From Pseudomonadota bacterium (GTDB taxonomy: Bacteria; Bdellovibrionota_C; UBA2361; OMIW01), in assembly GCA_900299205.1 (NCBI GenBank), contig OMIW01000179.1, positions 1-23,164 on the forward strand: a stretch of DNA of 23,164 bases, given 5' to 3'. Positions 6,668 through 14,573 of this stretch are shown here, in pieces; the first letter of the stretch is position 1, and every line of letters starts with the position of its first letter. A program made the translations under genes and the position numbers. The notes beneath the pieces are model-generated. The model was given only the letters and a program-made list of their open reading frames with translations, was not told where the DNA came from and made no database searches.

Positions 6668-8017
6668 TCAATTTTTTTCTAATCTCAGAACCTCCCGATT
6701 CTGCTCAATCCAGCTATCAATATCCACTACCGCGGTCTGCTGCTGTGCAGCGAGGTCCTTCATTTCCAGCGTTCCCGTCTCCTCATTCACAAAGGCACAG
6801 AATCGGATACCCTTTGCATTTGCATACTCAATCTGCTTACCCAGTTTGGCTGCCTTAAAATACACCTCACTGGCAATTCCTCTCTCTCGAAACTGTTCGG
6901 CCCATTCATTCGTTCGCTGACGCGACTCCTCCGAGTAAATGGTGAAGAGAATCTGGGACGGACATTGGGCACCGACCGGGTAAAGCCGCTGCTCAAGGAT
7001 GAGCCCCATAAGTCGGGTAACCCCTATCGATCCTCCTACCGCAGGGAGGCGCTGTCCGGGGAGAAACTGCGCAGTAAGATCATCGTACCGCCCCCCTGCT
7101 GATACCGAACCAAAGGCGGGATAGTCGGGCAGGACTACTTCGAAAATAGTTCCCGTATAGTAATCAAGTCCACGCGCCAAACTCAGATCGACACAGAGAA
7201 CCGCTCTCAGATTCTCCGGCACCAGAGATATCACCTCTAATAACTCTTCTACACCCCGATGAAATGTTTCATTTTCGACACCGAGCCCTGTTAGCATGTT
7301 TTGCGCCTCACTGGCGGAGGAGCGTAAGGTCGCCCACTTGAGGATGTTTTCGGCAACTTTTCCTGCTATACCCTCCCCATCAACCAACTCCTTTCTCACC
7401 CCTTCGGGCCCAATTTTGTGAAGCTTATCGACTATCCTCACCACCTTAGCTCGCTTTTCGCCACCGATCCCAAGGGAATCATACATACCGAGCAAAATCT
7501 TTCGATTATTGAGCCGCATCTCGGCTCTGAGAATCTCAAGGCGGGCAAAGACCTTGGCTATGACCGTGACAACTTCTCCATCTGCGGCAATCGGAAGGGC
7601 ATCGCGCGCAACGATGTCGATATCGAACTGCCCGAATTCTCGATACCGTCCTTTCTGGGGGCGCTCCCCTCGCCATGACTTCTGATAACATGACCGGCGA
7701 AACGGAAAAGTTAATCGCGCCAAATGTTGAGCAACGTACCGAGCGAACGGCACCGTTAGATCGAAGTGGAGCCCGAGCTCCGCCTCTTTGCTCCCCTGTC
7801 CATCACTCTCGGCTTGAAAGCGACCGAGGGTATATATTTCCTTCTCATCCCCACCCTTTTCGGTCAGGGTTGAGAGGAGTTCGACCGACGGAGTCTCCAT
7901 ACTTGCGAAGCCGTGCAGTCGAAAAATTGATCCTATCGATGAGAGGAGCTGCTCCTCGATTATCCGCTCCTCGGGAAGATACTCAGGGAAGCCCGAAATA
8001 TTGCTAATCTTCGCCAT
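6668..8017 (-). CDS. hisS: Histidyl-tRNA synthetase
   Basis: Class II aminoacyl-tRNA synthetase of 449 residues that charges tRNA-His using ATP. Motif 2 is FRRSCYQKSWRGERPQKGRYREF (106-128). The histidine-specific signature is LARGLDYYTGTIFEV (280-294), followed by SAGGRYDDL (306-314). Motif 3 is GGSIGVTRLMGL (328-339). The C-terminal anticodon-binding domain occupies roughly residues 355-449. The 'LARGLDYYTG' form resembles the variant common outside classical proteobacterial HisRS. The ATG at 8017 (MAKISNISGFPEYLPEE) fits the family N terminus and has GAGG upstream; the frame is open 11 codons further but nothing supports a longer protein. It is transcribed divergently from the next gene and convergently with the pseudopilin block. 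Confidence 0.97.
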   Translation of the reverse strand: MAKISNISGFPEYLPEERIIEEQLLSSIGSIFRLHGFASMETPSVELLSTLTEKGGDEKEIYTLGRFQAESDGQGSKEAELGLHFDLTVPFARYVAQHLARLTFPFRRSCYQKSWRGERPQKGRYREFGQFDIDIVARDALPIAADGEVVTVIAKVFARLEILRAEMRLNNRKILLGMYDSLGIGGEKRAKVVRIVDKLHKIGPEGVRKELVDGEGIAGKVAENILKWATLRSSASEAQNMLTGLGVENETFHRGVEELLEVISLVPENLRAVLCVDLSLARGLDYYTGTIFEVVLPDYPAFGSVSAGGRYDDLTAQFLPGQRLPAVGGSIGVTRLMGLILEQRLYPVGAQCPSQILFTIYSEESRQRTNEWAEQFRERGIASEVYFKAAKLGKQIEYANAKGIRFCAFVNEETGTLEMKDLAAQQQTAVVDIDSWIEQNREVLRLEKN

Positions 8018-8082
8018 GCGATTTGAACCTCGTAACAATATGGGAGGCAACGGGACCTCTTACGGGTCAGGGATTTCCTCAA

Positions 8083-8096
8083 AGCAAATTATTGCT
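8083..8096. promoter_or_regulatory. Short palindrome in divergent hisS promoter region
   Basis: AGCAA and TTGCT arms separated by ATTA, about 70 bases upstream of hisS and about 80 upstream of the divergent small gene. It could be an operator, but such a short AT-rich palindrome can arise by chance. Confidence 0.2.
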
Positions 8097-8176
8097 CGTT
8101 ACCTTTTGCTCTTGACCGAATAACTTCGTATGATGACATTGATAACGACGCATGTCACACAGATGCCGCGAGTCCG

Positions 8177-8500
8177 GTGATGAAATCGCAGCCCACCTCT
8201 AACCCTACCGAATTTCACCCTATGAATCATCGTCTCTCTTGGCACATAGTCAAGGAACACTTTCAAGATCAATGGATTGAGCTTGCCGATTATCGTTGGG
8301 ACTGGGAGGCTCCTTACCCGACATGGGTTGTCGTTGGTGACCACGCTGACGATAGGGGAAAACTCCTGTCGATGATTTCGCGTCGGAATCAGCAGACGCT
8401 CGAAGTAGACAGGGATAGTAAATCAGAAAATCAGCCGGTCATCCTCTTCGTGGGAGCGACCCATGCGGTATCGGGGCAGTTACTTTCGCGGAGCCGGTAA
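8177..8500 (+). CDS. Small hypothetical protein, up to 107 aa
   Basis: I cannot name this protein with confidence. The core (WIELADYRWDWEAPYPTWVVVGDHADDRGKLL, then PVILFVGATHAV) looks like a single small alpha/beta domain and faintly recalls short uncharacterised 'DUF5678-like' proteins, in which a Trp/Val-rich strand is followed by a D-x-x-x-L-L helix. Three starts are possible: GTG 8177, ATG 8180 and ATG 8222; none has a good ribosome-binding site. The third gives 92 residues beginning MNHRLSW. It precedes the GH3 gene by 39 bp on the same strand and may be cotranscribed. No signal peptide or membrane segment is visible. Confidence 0.6.
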   Translation: MMKSQPTSNPTEFHPMNHRLSWHIVKEHFQDQWIELADYRWDWEAPYPTWVVVGDHADDRGKLLSMISRRNQQTLEVDRDSKSENQPVILFVGATHAVSGQLLSRSR

Positions 8501-8539
8501 TCTGATTAATTCCTAGATACCCAAGCCAGGAGTATCCCC

Positions 8540-10096
8540 ATGCTCGATGTCACTTCGCTTCTCCGAATGTACACACTTCGGCGAAAAAGCTCCCTTTCCT
8601 CCTCGTCTCCCTCGCTGGTTCAGGAAAAAACACTTCTCTCACTGATCCGATCCGCGCGGCGAACCCGTTTCGCGAAGGACCACAATTTCAGCCGAATAAA
8701 GTCGGTACGTGATTATCAACAGGCGGTACCCCTGAGGAGTTACGAACAATTCTGGAACGACTACTGGAAGGCATCTTTCCCCATTCTTGACGATGTTTCC
8801 TGGCCGGGCAGGATACCCTTCTTCGCCGTTAGCTCCGGCACATCATCAGGAACGACCAAATATATTCCATGCTCTCACGAGATGGTTCGTTCAAACACAA
8901 AGGCTGGGGTTGATCTTCTTGTTCATCATCTGACTAACCGCCCCGCCTCCCGTATTCTTGGTGGCCTCAATTTTATGCTCGGCGGCAGCACAGACCTAAC
9001 CGAGGAGGCAAAAAATGTCTGGTCAGGCGATTTGAGTGGAATCGCAGCGCGAACGATCCCCGCATGGATACGGCCCCGCTATTTCCCCCCCCCCGATTTA
9101 GCATTAATCGCGGACTGGCGTCAGAAGATTGATCGGCTTGCCGAAGAAGCGCTCACCCGCGATATCAGAATGATAGCCGGTGTCCCCAGCTGGCTCCTTA
9201 TATTCTTTGATAATATCTTGTCTCGCCGGCCCGGTCAGAAGTTAGCTGACCTTTTCCCGAATCTAGAAATGATTGTTCACGGAGGAGTTCGTTTCGATCC
9301 GTATCGGGAGCGGTTTGCATCGTTGTTAGTTGGTTCATCTGCTGAGCTTCGTGAGGTCTATCCAGCCAGTGAGGGATTTGTAGCGGTAGCTGATGGACCT
9401 CCCGGAACAGGACTTCGCCTTAACCTTGATCACGGAATTTTTTTTGAATTTGTTCCCGTTGATGAGCTCCGGAGCGGGAATCATCATCGCCACTGGATCG
9501 GCTCCGTCGAGCTTGGCGTCGAATATGCCATCGTAATCACCTCGTGCGCAGGGCTCTGGAGTTACATTCTCGGTGATACCGTGCGTTTTGTAGAGCTCTC
9601 ACCTCCCCGCATTATCATCACCGGAAGAACGAGCTATTTTCTCTCTGATTTCGGCGAACATCTCACCGGTGAGGAGATAGATGGGGCAATAAGTGATGCT
9701 GCATACGCCGTAGGTGGCTCTGTAACCGACTATGCGGTGAGCTCAGTATTTCCCGAAGGAGCGGGAGAACTAGGAGGACATCGCTTCTTTGTTGAACTTC
9801 GGGGTGCTGGTGAACCTGCTCTTTTCCCAACAGCAGAACATAAGCAATGCTTCATTCAGACGCTCGATAGCGAGTTACAACGTCGCAACGACGATTATCG
9901 AGCTCATCGGGCCGATGGTTTTGGTCTGAAAGCACCGACCATCCGCTTCCTTCCCGCTGGCTCATTCGAGCGGTGGATGGAGTCCCGTGGAAAACTGGGT
10001 GGCCAACACAAGGTTCCGCGGATCCTGCCCAAAGGGGAGATTGGGGATAGTATTGTTAGCTTTTTCAATCACTTACCCGACGAAACAATCCCCTAG
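8540..10096 (+). CDS. GH3 family (auxin-responsive GH3-like) acyl-adenylate enzyme
   Basis: A 518-residue member of the GH3 branch of the ANL adenylating superfamily. In plants these enzymes activate a carboxylic acid with ATP and join it to an amino acid; bacterial members are mostly uncharacterised. The phosphate loop is SSGTSSGTTKYIP (98-110). Motif 2 is YPASEG (274-279), equivalent to the plant Y-x-x-S-E region. Motif 3 is YILGDTVRF (342-350), followed by ITGR (360-363), and a C-terminal GKLGGQHKVPRIL segment matches the family's conserved end. Length is normal for bacterial GH3. CAGGAG lies eight bases before the ATG. Residues 182-185 (FPPP) are encoded by a C10 run at 9085-9094. The next genes are a desaturase and an exported protein, which makes a lipid-related acyl substrate conceivable (inference). 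Confidence 0.93.
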   Translation: MLDVTSLLRMYTLRRKSSLSSSSPSLVQEKTLLSLIRSARRTRFAKDHNFSRIKSVRDYQQAVPLRSYEQFWNDYWKASFPILDDVSWPGRIPFFAVSSGTSSGTTKYIPCSHEMVRSNTKAGVDLLVHHLTNRPASRILGGLNFMLGGSTDLTEEAKNVWSGDLSGIAARTIPAWIRPRYFPPPDLALIADWRQKIDRLAEEALTRDIRMIAGVPSWLLIFFDNILSRRPGQKLADLFPNLEMIVHGGVRFDPYRERFASLLVGSSAELREVYPASEGFVAVADGPPGTGLRLNLDHGIFFEFVPVDELRSGNHHRHWIGSVELGVEYAIVITSCAGLWSYILGDTVRFVELSPPRIIITGRTSYFLSDFGEHLTGEEIDGAISDAAYAVGGSVTDYAVSSVFPEGAGELGGHRFFVELRGAGEPALFPTAEHKQCFIQTLDSELQRRNDDYRAHRADGFGLKAPTIRFLPAGSFERWMESRGKLGGQHKVPRILPKGEIGDSIVSFFNHLPDETIP

Positions 10097-10115
10097 CATC
10101 AAAATAATCCAGGTA

Positions 10116-10145
10116 TTCGACCACTCCCCCCGAAGGGAGTATAAT
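10116..10145 (+). promoter_or_regulatory. Possible promoter for the desaturase, with hairpin in the spacer
   Basis: A perfect TATAAT at 10140-10145 lies 80 bp before the desaturase ATG. A weak -35 (TTCGAC, 10116-10121) is spaced 18 bp away. The spacer holds an inverted repeat, ACTCCC (10123-10128) and GGGAGT (10135-10140), which could instead be a weak terminator for GH3 or an operator. Confidence 0.3.
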
Positions 10146-10224
10146 TCCTATCATCTCAAGGGAACCGGATAAACCGGCGTTCCTGGCCATACGATTGTAG
10201 TTGTCTGTTCAGAATCAGTAAGCA

Positions 10225-11130
10225 ATGAACCCGCGCTATCTCCCCGCAGATTTTTCTCCGGTAAATATCCTCAAACAGGCGGTATTCTGGTTGATACATA
10301 TCGGCTGTTTTCTTGTTATCTGGACCGGCTTTAGCTGGACAGCGTTTTGGGTCTGCGCCACCCTCTATTTCGTGAGGATGTTTGCCATTACCGGTGCATA
10401 TCATCGCTATTTTTCTCATCGCACTTATCAGACGAGCCGTCCGTTTCAGTTCGTTTTGGCTTTCCTCGGAGCTACCTCTGCGCAGAAGGGCCCCCTTTGG
10501 TGGGCTGGACATCACCGTCATCATCACAAACATTCGGATACTGAAGAGGACATCCATTCAACGGTTGTGCAGGGAATATGGTGGGCACACGTTGGATGGG
10601 TTCTCTGCACCCACTATATTGAAACGCGATACGACCTCGTTAAGGATTTGATGCGATTTCCGGAGCTCAGGTGGCTTGATCGCAACCATCTGGTAGGCCC
10701 ACTATCCCTGATTGCTCTTCTTCTTACGGCTGGGTGGCTGCTTCAGATCCATGCACCGCAGCTTGGTACGACACCACTACAGCTGTTTACCTGGGGTTTC
10801 TGTATAAGCACCACACTGCTTTATCACGGAACCTTCATGATTAACTCTGCCGCCCATATTGTTGGGAGACGACGGTTCGAGACCTCGGATAACAGCAAGA
10901 ACAGCCTCATTTTATCCCTCATAACGCTTGGAGAGGGTTGGCATAATAATCATCACCGATATCCAGGGTCAGAGCGTCAGGGTTTTTATTGGTGGGAAAT
11001 CGATATTTCGCACTATATTCTTCGGGGTCTCGAGAAGCTTGGCCTTGTTTGGGATCTTCGGATGCCACCGGAGCGCATTTATGATGAAGCTATAGAAAAT
11101 AAGAAAAAGGGGATATCGCAATGTTGGTAA
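10225..11130 (+). CDS. Acyl-CoA/acyl-lipid delta-9-type fatty acid desaturase
   Basis: A 301-residue integral-membrane di-iron desaturase that inserts a double bond in a saturated acyl chain using O2 and electrons from a reductant. All three histidine boxes are present: HRYFSH (60-65), HHRHH (96-100) and HNNHH within EGWHNNHH (240-244). Hydrophobic segments at about 18-50, 74-88, 155-178 and 186-202 give the usual four-helix membrane topology. The extra histidine at H60 preceded by GAYHR, and the GEGWHNNHH context, match the delta-9 stearoyl-CoA desaturase family. Length is typical of bacterial members without a fused cytochrome b5 domain. The gene overlaps the next CDS by 10 bp, so the exported protein downstream is probably coexpressed. 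Confidence 0.95.
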   Translation: MNPRYLPADFSPVNILKQAVFWLIHIGCFLVIWTGFSWTAFWVCATLYFVRMFAITGAYHRYFSHRTYQTSRPFQFVLAFLGATSAQKGPLWWAGHHRHHHKHSDTEEDIHSTVVQGIWWAHVGWVLCTHYIETRYDLVKDLMRFPELRWLDRNHLVGPLSLIALLLTAGWLLQIHAPQLGTTPLQLFTWGFCISTTLLYHGTFMINSAAHIVGRRRFETSDNSKNSLILSLITLGEGWHNNHHRYPGSERQGFYWWEIDISHYILRGLEKLGLVWDLRMPPERIYDEAIENKKKGISQCW

Positions 11131-11849
11131 ACAGAGAGAGAAATCGGATTTGCTCCTCTTCGGTCATTGCCTTTAAACCAAAGAATAGGAGAACGATTGC
11201 TTGCGCTGTTGGGAGCATTTTGCTCGGAAGCATCGTGGGGATAGCGGTGCTTGAGCCGGCATTCGGTCAAAAGCCGGACGTTTCGGGTTCAATAGAGCTC
11301 GAGAACGAGCCCGTCCAAAGAACCCCCTACGATGCAGGACAAGAGGAAGCGATTGCTCTATTTGAGTCGTTGCTAGTCGAAGCAGAGATGGGCAAATTTA
11401 CCAATCACTCAGCCGGTCCCAAAGCTATCAAGCACCTCGCCGGCACATATCTGTATTGCGCGACAAAACAGGCGACCTGTCCCGTTATTCTTGAAGGACT
11501 GCTGGAAGCTGATATCGCCACTTCCTCCATAAAAAATGTCCCTGCCTGTCCGCTGTTGGAACAGTTCTGGATGTTTTATGAAAAATCGGAATTCAATAAA
11601 CGAGAGGGTTTTTTGCACAGCGTCGGACATGCCAGCGCGGTAGCGACATTTGCTCGAGAACAGCTTCCGCGTTACAAGAATTGTAAGGAAACGGTCGCAA
11701 AGGCTCTGAGAGAGGACAAAACGGCCCGACAAGCCTCTTCAAAAAAGGCGTTCGCAAATGCTGCGTATCTTCTAAACCAGTTTAAGAAAAAAATACCGAA
11801 TGTTTTTTCGGTTCTTGGTATCGAAGATTCGCCACAGCTAACTGAGTAA
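11121..11849 (+). CDS. Exported hypothetical protein with four cysteines
   Basis: I do not recognise the family. The 242-residue protein begins with a basic region (residues 1-25), then a hydrophobic stretch AVGSILLGSIVGIAVL (29-44) and a likely signal-peptidase site near AFG-QK (about 49-50), so it is probably periplasmic or anchored. The mature part is mostly helical and contains four cysteines (113, 120, 143, 188), an even number consistent with two disulphides. An HSVGH motif lies at 166-170. The ATG overlaps the desaturase stop by 10 bp and has AAGGGG about nine bases upstream, suggesting translational coupling. A link to lipid desaturation is inference from position only. Confidence 0.7.
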   Translation: MLVNRERNRICSSSVIAFKPKNRRTIACAVGSILLGSIVGIAVLEPAFGQKPDVSGSIELENEPVQRTPYDAGQEEAIALFESLLVEAEMGKFTNHSAGPKAIKHLAGTYLYCATKQATCPVILEGLLEADIATSSIKNVPACPLLEQFWMFYEKSEFNKREGFLHSVGHASAVATFAREQLPRYKNCKETVAKALREDKTARQASSKKAFANAAYLLNQFKKKIPNVFSVLGIEDSPQLTE

Positions 11850-12114
11850 AAGGACCTCAGGTATAGCTTGCGCCTCCGAAACAGACTTTTTGAGTAATCA
11901 ACTGAACTAGATTCGATAATCAGCCGGTCCTCCCCGAACCGTTGGCTCATTTCTCAACCAACAAAGCGTGCAACGAAGATTGCGCTCGACCTTATCGCGT
12001 TTGACAATCCCCTTAGAGGGCGAGGAGCAACTTGGCCTTTGCTGAGGCAGCGAAGAGCAAATCATTCTTGGTCCTCCCAACGCGCGAAAGGCGACACGAA
12101 ATAATGAGGACATT
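11850..12114. other. 265-bp intergenic region before ddl
   Basis: No coding frame with codon-like structure is seen. A TTGACA hexamer occurs near 12002 but no acceptable -10 follows at 16-18 bp. TGAGGA just before 12115 is the ddl ribosome-binding site. Nothing else is supportable. Confidence 0.5.
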
Positions 12115-13211
12115 ATGAGAAAGCCACGTGTAGGGATTCTGTGTGGAGGTCGCTCTGCTGAACATGAAATATCTCTCTTATCAGCTCGCAATATCGTCGA
12201 TGCGCTGTCGGCTGATTCGTTCGAAGTGATCATCATCGGGATTGATAAGCAAGGGCGATGGTTTCTCACGGATAAAGAGGGTATATCCTCCCCGTCGGTA
12301 GGGTCCTCTCTCTCGGTATTCGTCGGCAAGGGATCGCCTCTCTTGGTGCAACCGGGTGGATGGGTAGATTTAGAAGAATCGGTCTCCGTGACATCCGCCG
12401 CATCGCTTCTCCCCCCCTCGATGTCATATTTCCCGTTCTCCACGGCTCATTCGGGGAGGATGGAGCAACGCAAGGATTACTTCGGATGTTGAACATTCCG
12501 TTTGTAGGCCCGAGCGTTCTCGGCTCAGCCATTGGAATGGACAAAGATATAGCAAAGCGGCTGATGCGTGATGCCGGTATTCCCGTTGCGAAGTTTCTTG
12601 CGATTCCGCATACCCGACACCGATCCGTATCCTTTCAAGAACTCTCTGAGGAGCTTGGTCTTCCCCTCTTCGTTAAACCCGCGAATCTGGGCTCCTCAGT
12701 CGGTGTCGCAAAGGTGACGACCTCTGATGAACTCGATAGGGCACTCGACGATGCGTTCCGCTACGATACGAAGGTACTCATAGAGGAATTCGTCAAAGGT
12801 CGAGAGATTGAGGTGGCTGTACTCGGCAATGAGGACCCAATGGCGTCGGTCCCTGGGGAGATAGTCCCCTCTCACGATTTTTACTCCTACGAGGCCAAAT
12901 ATCTTGATGCTGCGGGTGCTCGCCTCATTATTCCTGCGAATATCGAGCCAGAGGTGACAAGAGAGGCAGAGCGACTCGCGCTTAAAACCTTCTCCTGTCT
13001 CTGTTGCGAGGGTATGGCCCGGGTTGATATGTTCCTAACAGAGCGAGGTTCGCTCTTGGTAAACGAGGTAAACACCATCCCCGGCTTTACCGAAATAAGT
13101 ATGTTTCCAAAGATGTGGGAAGTATCGGGGATACCGTACGGTGCTCTGTTAGAGCGTCTTATTCGGCTTGCTCTCGAGCGCCACGAGCGGGACACTGCGC
13201 TGTGGTCATGA
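12115..13211 (+). CDS. ddl: D-alanine--D-alanine ligase, frame broken in this sequence
   Basis: ATP-grasp enzyme that makes D-Ala-D-Ala for peptidoglycan. The N-terminal part (12115 to about 12417) carries GILCGGRSAEHEIS (7-20), where Glu16 binds the first D-Ala. The rest lies in the -1 frame: DVIFPVLHGSFGED, FVKPANLGSSVGVAKV, the omega-loop region SHDFYSYEAKYL and VNEVNTIPGFTEISMFPKMW. Adding one base to the C7 run at 12411-12417 joins the two frames exactly (LLPP-LDVIFPV) and gives 365 residues, the length of DdlA-type enzymes. As read, translation stops at 12492 after 125 residues. All motifs on both sides are intact, so a sequencing error or recent slippage is likelier than an old pseudogene. 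TGAGGA lies five bases before ATG. Confidence 0.92.
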
Positions 13212-13229
13212 AATCTAATAATCACCGAT

Positions 13230-13263
13230 AGGGCCGAGAATAGCCCCGCTCATTTTTAGCCCT
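13230..13263. terminator. Weak inverted repeat between ddl and the coiled-coil gene
   Basis: AGGGC (13230-13234) can pair with GCCCT (13259-13263), or GGGC with the closer GCCC (13243-13246), followed by CTCATTTTTA. It sits between convergent stops and may be a weak terminator. Confidence 0.25.
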
Positions 13264-13290
13264 CTTTCGCCTAAAATTAAAAACAATTCC

Positions 13291-13611
13291 TCAAAAATCC
13301 TCATCCGAGACGATATTGCTCTCTATCGCCTCGGGACCTCGGGAAAATATAGAATCATCGGTGCTCAGTCGGTTAAGCCTCTCCTCGATCGCCCGACACT
13401 GCTTATTTACATGACGGATCCCCTCGCGCAGCGCCACCAGCTCCGATCTATCCAACAATATTTTTCCCGAGCACTCACTCTCCAGATTTGCGACCTCTAC
13501 ACGTAATCTTTTTACTTCGGTCTCAAGGGACACCATATCTGGCTCAGGTCGAAACAGATTCAAGAATGCTCCCCACCAACCTACCTTGACCTCTTCATTT
13601 TTCTGGTTCAT
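13291..13611 (-). CDS. Small coiled-coil hypothetical protein, 106 aa
   Basis: Not a family I recognise. Residues about 25-85 (SLETEVKRLRVEVANLESE ... LRHVNKQ-like ... EERLNRL) have heptad spacing typical of a coiled coil. The N terminus contains WWGAFLNLFRPEP, a short amphipathic aromatic segment that could touch a membrane or partner. The tail is acidic. There is no signal peptide. It lies 88 bp downstream of the degenerate kinase on the same strand, so both may be on one transcript, but no functional link is shown by the sequence. ATG at 13611. Confidence 0.6.
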   Translation of the reverse strand: MNQKNEEVKVGWWGAFLNLFRPEPDMVSLETEVKRLRVEVANLESECSGKILLDRSELVALREGIRHVNKQCRAIEERLNRLSTDDSIFSRGPEAIESNIVSDEDF

Positions 13612-13699
13612 CGCAACATTTACCCTCTCAGGCCCTCAAATCCTAGAAAGTTACCCTCGTCTCGCTTGATATCCTCTTCAGGCTATTTTAGCTAGCACT

Positions 13700-14425
13700 C
13701 TACATCGACTGAAACTGCAATAGAGTTTCAACGCCACTCCAAGGCGCTTCTCCCGTCCCACGGAGCATACTCGACCCTCCCACTGCCTCAGCGTACGCCC
13801 TTCCGAGAACGAGTGCGATACGCCGAAATCCTCTCTCAGCTCCTGCAAAGATATCTGCACCACAAATACTCGCAAGGGTGTTAACTTCATGTTCCTCCAT
13901 ACCTGGTCCAGTATCCCGAAACCAGAGCTGAACATAATCTCCCGATTTCTTGACCCAACACCCAACACTACCCCCTGGCGGAATGGTTCGGAGGGCGGAA
14001 TGAAGAATCGCACTCACATATCTCCGAACCCGTGTATGGTCGGCTACAACCGCAGGGCAGCCTTGTTCCTCCTCCCGAAAGAGGGTAATTCCTGACCTTT
14101 CGAGAGCATCGGACCATTCTGAATAAACCTCATCGATCACCGCCGAAAGAGAAACGGTCCCCCGATAGCAACGCAGTTGCCCGGATTCGAATCGAGCCGC
14201 ATCCATCAGAAGATCAATCAGCAGAGCAAGCTCTCCAACCTGTCGGCCTATAGTTGAACTCAACCAGGGGATCCTGTCGGGCTTGGGATCGTGTGCGAGA
14301 AGAGAGCCCACAGCTGCGATTGCGTTGAGGGGATTACGGAGTTCATGAGCAAAAAGCGAGAGAAATGAAAGGGGCATAGCAACCCTGTCGATATCTTGAG
14401 TTTGCGTCCCCTCCTGATCCTTCAT
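13700..14425 (-). CDS. Soluble sensor-histidine-kinase-like protein with degenerate ATP lid
   Basis: A 241-residue protein with the HisKA-HATPase_c layout but no sensor or membrane region. The H-box is FAHELRNPLNAI (25-36; phospho-accepting His27), followed by the second dimerisation helix (to about 84). The G1 box DTGPGM (171-176) is intact. The N-box region (about 135-150, VRRYVSAILHSALRTIPPG) lacks the expected Asn that holds Mg-ATP. The G2 region reads ERGFRRIALVLGRAYAEAVGG (197-217), where G-x-G-L-G should be. It may therefore bind ATP poorly or act as a phosphotransfer or scaffold protein. AAGGAT lies five bases before the ATG. No response regulator gene is adjacent. The family assignment is firm; activity is uncertain. 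Confidence 0.82.
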   Translation of the reverse strand: MKDQEGTQTQDIDRVAMPLSFLSLFAHELRNPLNAIAAVGSLLAHDPKPDRIPWLSSTIGRQVGELALLIDLLMDAARFESGQLRCYRGTVSLSAVIDEVYSEWSDALERSGITLFREEEQGCPAVVADHTRVRRYVSAILHSALRTIPPGGSVGCWVKKSGDYVQLWFRDTGPGMEEHEVNTLASICGADIFAGAERGFRRIALVLGRAYAEAVGGSSMLRGTGEAPWSGVETLLQFQSM

Positions 14426-14500
14426 AATATCCTTTTTGATCGTTTGCGGCGGCGAAATAGGTAAATGCAGATTTATTCACTTTCGGCCCATCCGACTCTC

Positions 14501-14532
14501 TTGGCAAGATAGCATGAGCCAAAAAATGCCAA
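14501..14532. promoter_or_regulatory. Inverted repeat in divergent intergenic region
   Basis: TTGGCA (14501-14506) and TGCCAA (14527-14532) are perfect inverted copies, and GCCAA at 14518-14522 gives an alternative partner. The site lies between two divergent genes (76 bp from the kinase start, 42 bp from the other start), a position suited to a shared operator. Confidence 0.3.
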
Positions 14533-14573
14533 TCAGATAATTAATCCATCATACTGAACAGAGTGTAACGCCC

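Noticed and set aside
12000-12040. TTGACA as a ddl promoter
   Set aside because: No -10-like hexamer at 16-18 bp spacing.
12360-13211. Second half of ddl as an independent gene from ATG 12360
   Set aside because: Its first 18 residues read as out-of-frame ddl sequence, and the remainder is clearly the ddl central and C-terminal domains.
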